Positions 63,199-64,000 of a DNA stretch of 64,000 nucleotides are shown one piece after another (position 1 is the first letter of the stretch; each line of letters opens with the position of its first letter). A program made the position numbers and the translations under genes. The notes beneath the pieces are model-generated. The model searched no databases, was not told the DNA's origin, and was given only the letters and a program-made list of their open reading frames with translations. Source of the DNA: Desulfohalovibrio reitneri (GTDB taxonomy: Bacteria > Desulfobacterota > Desulfovibrionia > Desulfovibrionales > Desulfovibrionaceae); NCBI RefSeq assembly GCF_000711295.1, contig NZ_JOMJ01000003.1:1809501-1873500 (forward strand), written 5' to 3'.

Positions 63199-64000
63199 TG
63201 TACTGCCCCCGGTTTAGCAAGCCTTTTTTAAGAGAGTCCGCGAGTTGATCAGTTCCTGCTCGGTTGTCACCGGGGTTTTATACCCCAGCGCCGAGTGCAG
63301 GTAGCCTTGGTTGTATTCTTCGATCCAGGAGCCCAAGGCTTGGCAAAAGGCCGTCGGGCTACGCCATTCATTAATCCAGACCAGCTCTTCCTTCATGGTG
63401 CGCATGAAGCGCTCGGTGTCGGCATTGCCTTTTGGGTTGTTGTAGCTGGTGAAGGCGAGTTTGATGTCCATGACGCGGCAAGCCTTCATGAAGCTCGCCG
63501 AGGTCGGCTGGCAGCCGTTGTCGGCCATGAGATGAAGACCGCCGTCGCGCACGCCTTCGGGGAACTGCCTGCCGACAGCCGCGTTGAGCGCCGAGAGCCA
63601 ATGCCACGCCTTGGCCTGGTCGCCGGCGTAATGGCCGACGACCTTCTTGGTGCGCCAATCAAGCACAATGACCACGTACAGCCAGCCGTAGCCGTCAATC
63701 TTGATTTTGGTCATGTCGATACCCCACCACTCGTTGGGTCGCGTGGGCCGGGGCTTGACGCCGGTCGGCCTGCGTTTGGCCTTGAGTCGCAGGTTGGGCT
63801 TCACCGTGAGGTCATGCTCGCTCATGAGCCGGTAGACGCGATTTTTGCCGACGACTACGCCGTCCACGAAGCGCAGAAACGCCCAGACCCGACGGTATCC
63901 CCAGAACGGATGGTCGGCCTTGATGCCGCGAATGCGGGCCAGGAGGTCGGCGTTGCGCTCGGCGACCTTTGCATATGGTCCACGCTTCATCCGAACGGCC
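63199..64000 (-). mobile_element. IS3-type insertion sequence, one end inside the window
   Basis: TGTACTGCCCCCGG at 63199 has the TG start usual for IS3-family inverted repeats and lies 15 bp beyond the transposase stop codon. The other end and the upstream orfA are to the right of the window, so the element is only partly seen and target duplication cannot be tested. The end is inferred by position and sequence alone. Confidence 0.6.
63214..63990 (-). CDS. IS3-family transposase OrfB (DDE integrase core)
   Basis: About 258 residues; the frame continues to the window edge, so the true product may start farther right or through a programmed frameshift from orfA. An HTH_21-type N-terminal segment (IRGIKADHPFWGYRRVWAFL) leads into an integrase core with the DDE residues in WWGIDMTKIKID, LMADNGCQPTS and NPKGNADTERFMRTMKEEL. 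The conserved EYNQGYLHSALGYKTP follows at the end. The reading frame is intact, so the element may still be mobile. Confidence 0.9.
   Translation of the reverse strand: MKRGPYAKVAERNADLLARIRGIKADHPFWGYRRVWAFLRFVDGVVVGKNRVYRLMSEHDLTVKPNLRLKAKRRPTGVKPRPTRPNEWWGIDMTKIKIDGYGWLYVVIVLDWRTKKVVGHYAGDQAKAWHWLSALNAAVGRQFPEGVRDGGLHLMADNGCQPTSASFMKACRVMDIKLAFTSYNNPKGNADTERFMRTMKEELVWINEWRSPTAFCQALGSWIEEYNQGYLHSALGYKTPVTTEQELINSRTLLKKAC

Overview
The window reads as chromosomal DNA of a GC-rich, anaerobic, diazotrophic Deltaproteobacterium of the Desulfovibrio type (Desulfovibrionales). This placement is inferred from gene content: a Clostridium/Desulfovibrio-style nif operon with nifI1 and nifI2, a four-subunit 2-oxoacid:ferredoxin oxidoreductase, a flavoredoxin-like flavin reductase, and a parABS locus. 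No rRNA, tRNA or CRISPR array was found.

Layout. 0-5 kb, minus strand: ferric-reductase-like fragment, Ca2+/Na+ antiporter, SLC13/TrkA-C permease, DUF1992 protein, GAF-SpoIIE phosphatase. 5-7.4 kb: parB, a small zinc-ribbon gene on the opposite strand, parA, then three parS sites. 7.4-13.3 kb, minus: nucleotide-sugar epimerase, slipin and NfeD protease pair, an unknown protein, coaBC, a lipoprotein. 13.4-17.2 kb, plus: queA and a 2-oxoacid:ferredoxin oxidoreductase operon (delta-alpha-beta-gamma). 17.8-19 kb: an AT-rich stretch with no supported gene. 19-24 kb, plus: aroE, a lipoprotein, a flavin reductase, a PHP-glycosyltransferase fusion. 24.8-29.7 kb: TetR regulator plus RND efflux adaptor and pump.

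29.8-37.4 kb is the nitrogen-fixation region. nifH-nifI1-nifI2-nifD-nifK, a NifB-like protein whose radical-SAM cysteines are gone, and a [2Fe-2S] ferredoxin lie on the minus strand behind a sigma-54 promoter; nifV diverges from nifH. nifE, nifN and a cysteine-complete nifB are not in the window.

37.6-53.6 kb: LpxR-like lipid A deacylase, M16C protease, SDR, HAD phosphatase, geranylgeranyl-reductase-like flavoprotein, an MrfA-MrfB fused helicase-nuclease in an apparent operon with an NtrC-type two-component system and an aminotransferase, a family 2 glycosyltransferase and a gamma-glutamylcyclotransferase-like protein. 54.5-63 kb: malate synthase G, MFS transporter, AsmA-like protein, lgt, a CCA-adding-enzyme relative with a lost nucleotidyltransferase motif, and endonuclease IV. 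An IS3-type transposase runs to the right edge.

A structured intergenic repeat family of roughly 220-250 bp occurs at least eight times (24.2-24.6, 53.8-54.5, 56.8-57.0 and 58.4-58.9 kb), including a near-identical tandem triplication with a 246-bp period. The most interesting items are the cysteine-less NifB homologue in the nif operon, the MrfAB fusion, this repeat family, and the degenerate CCA-type protein.
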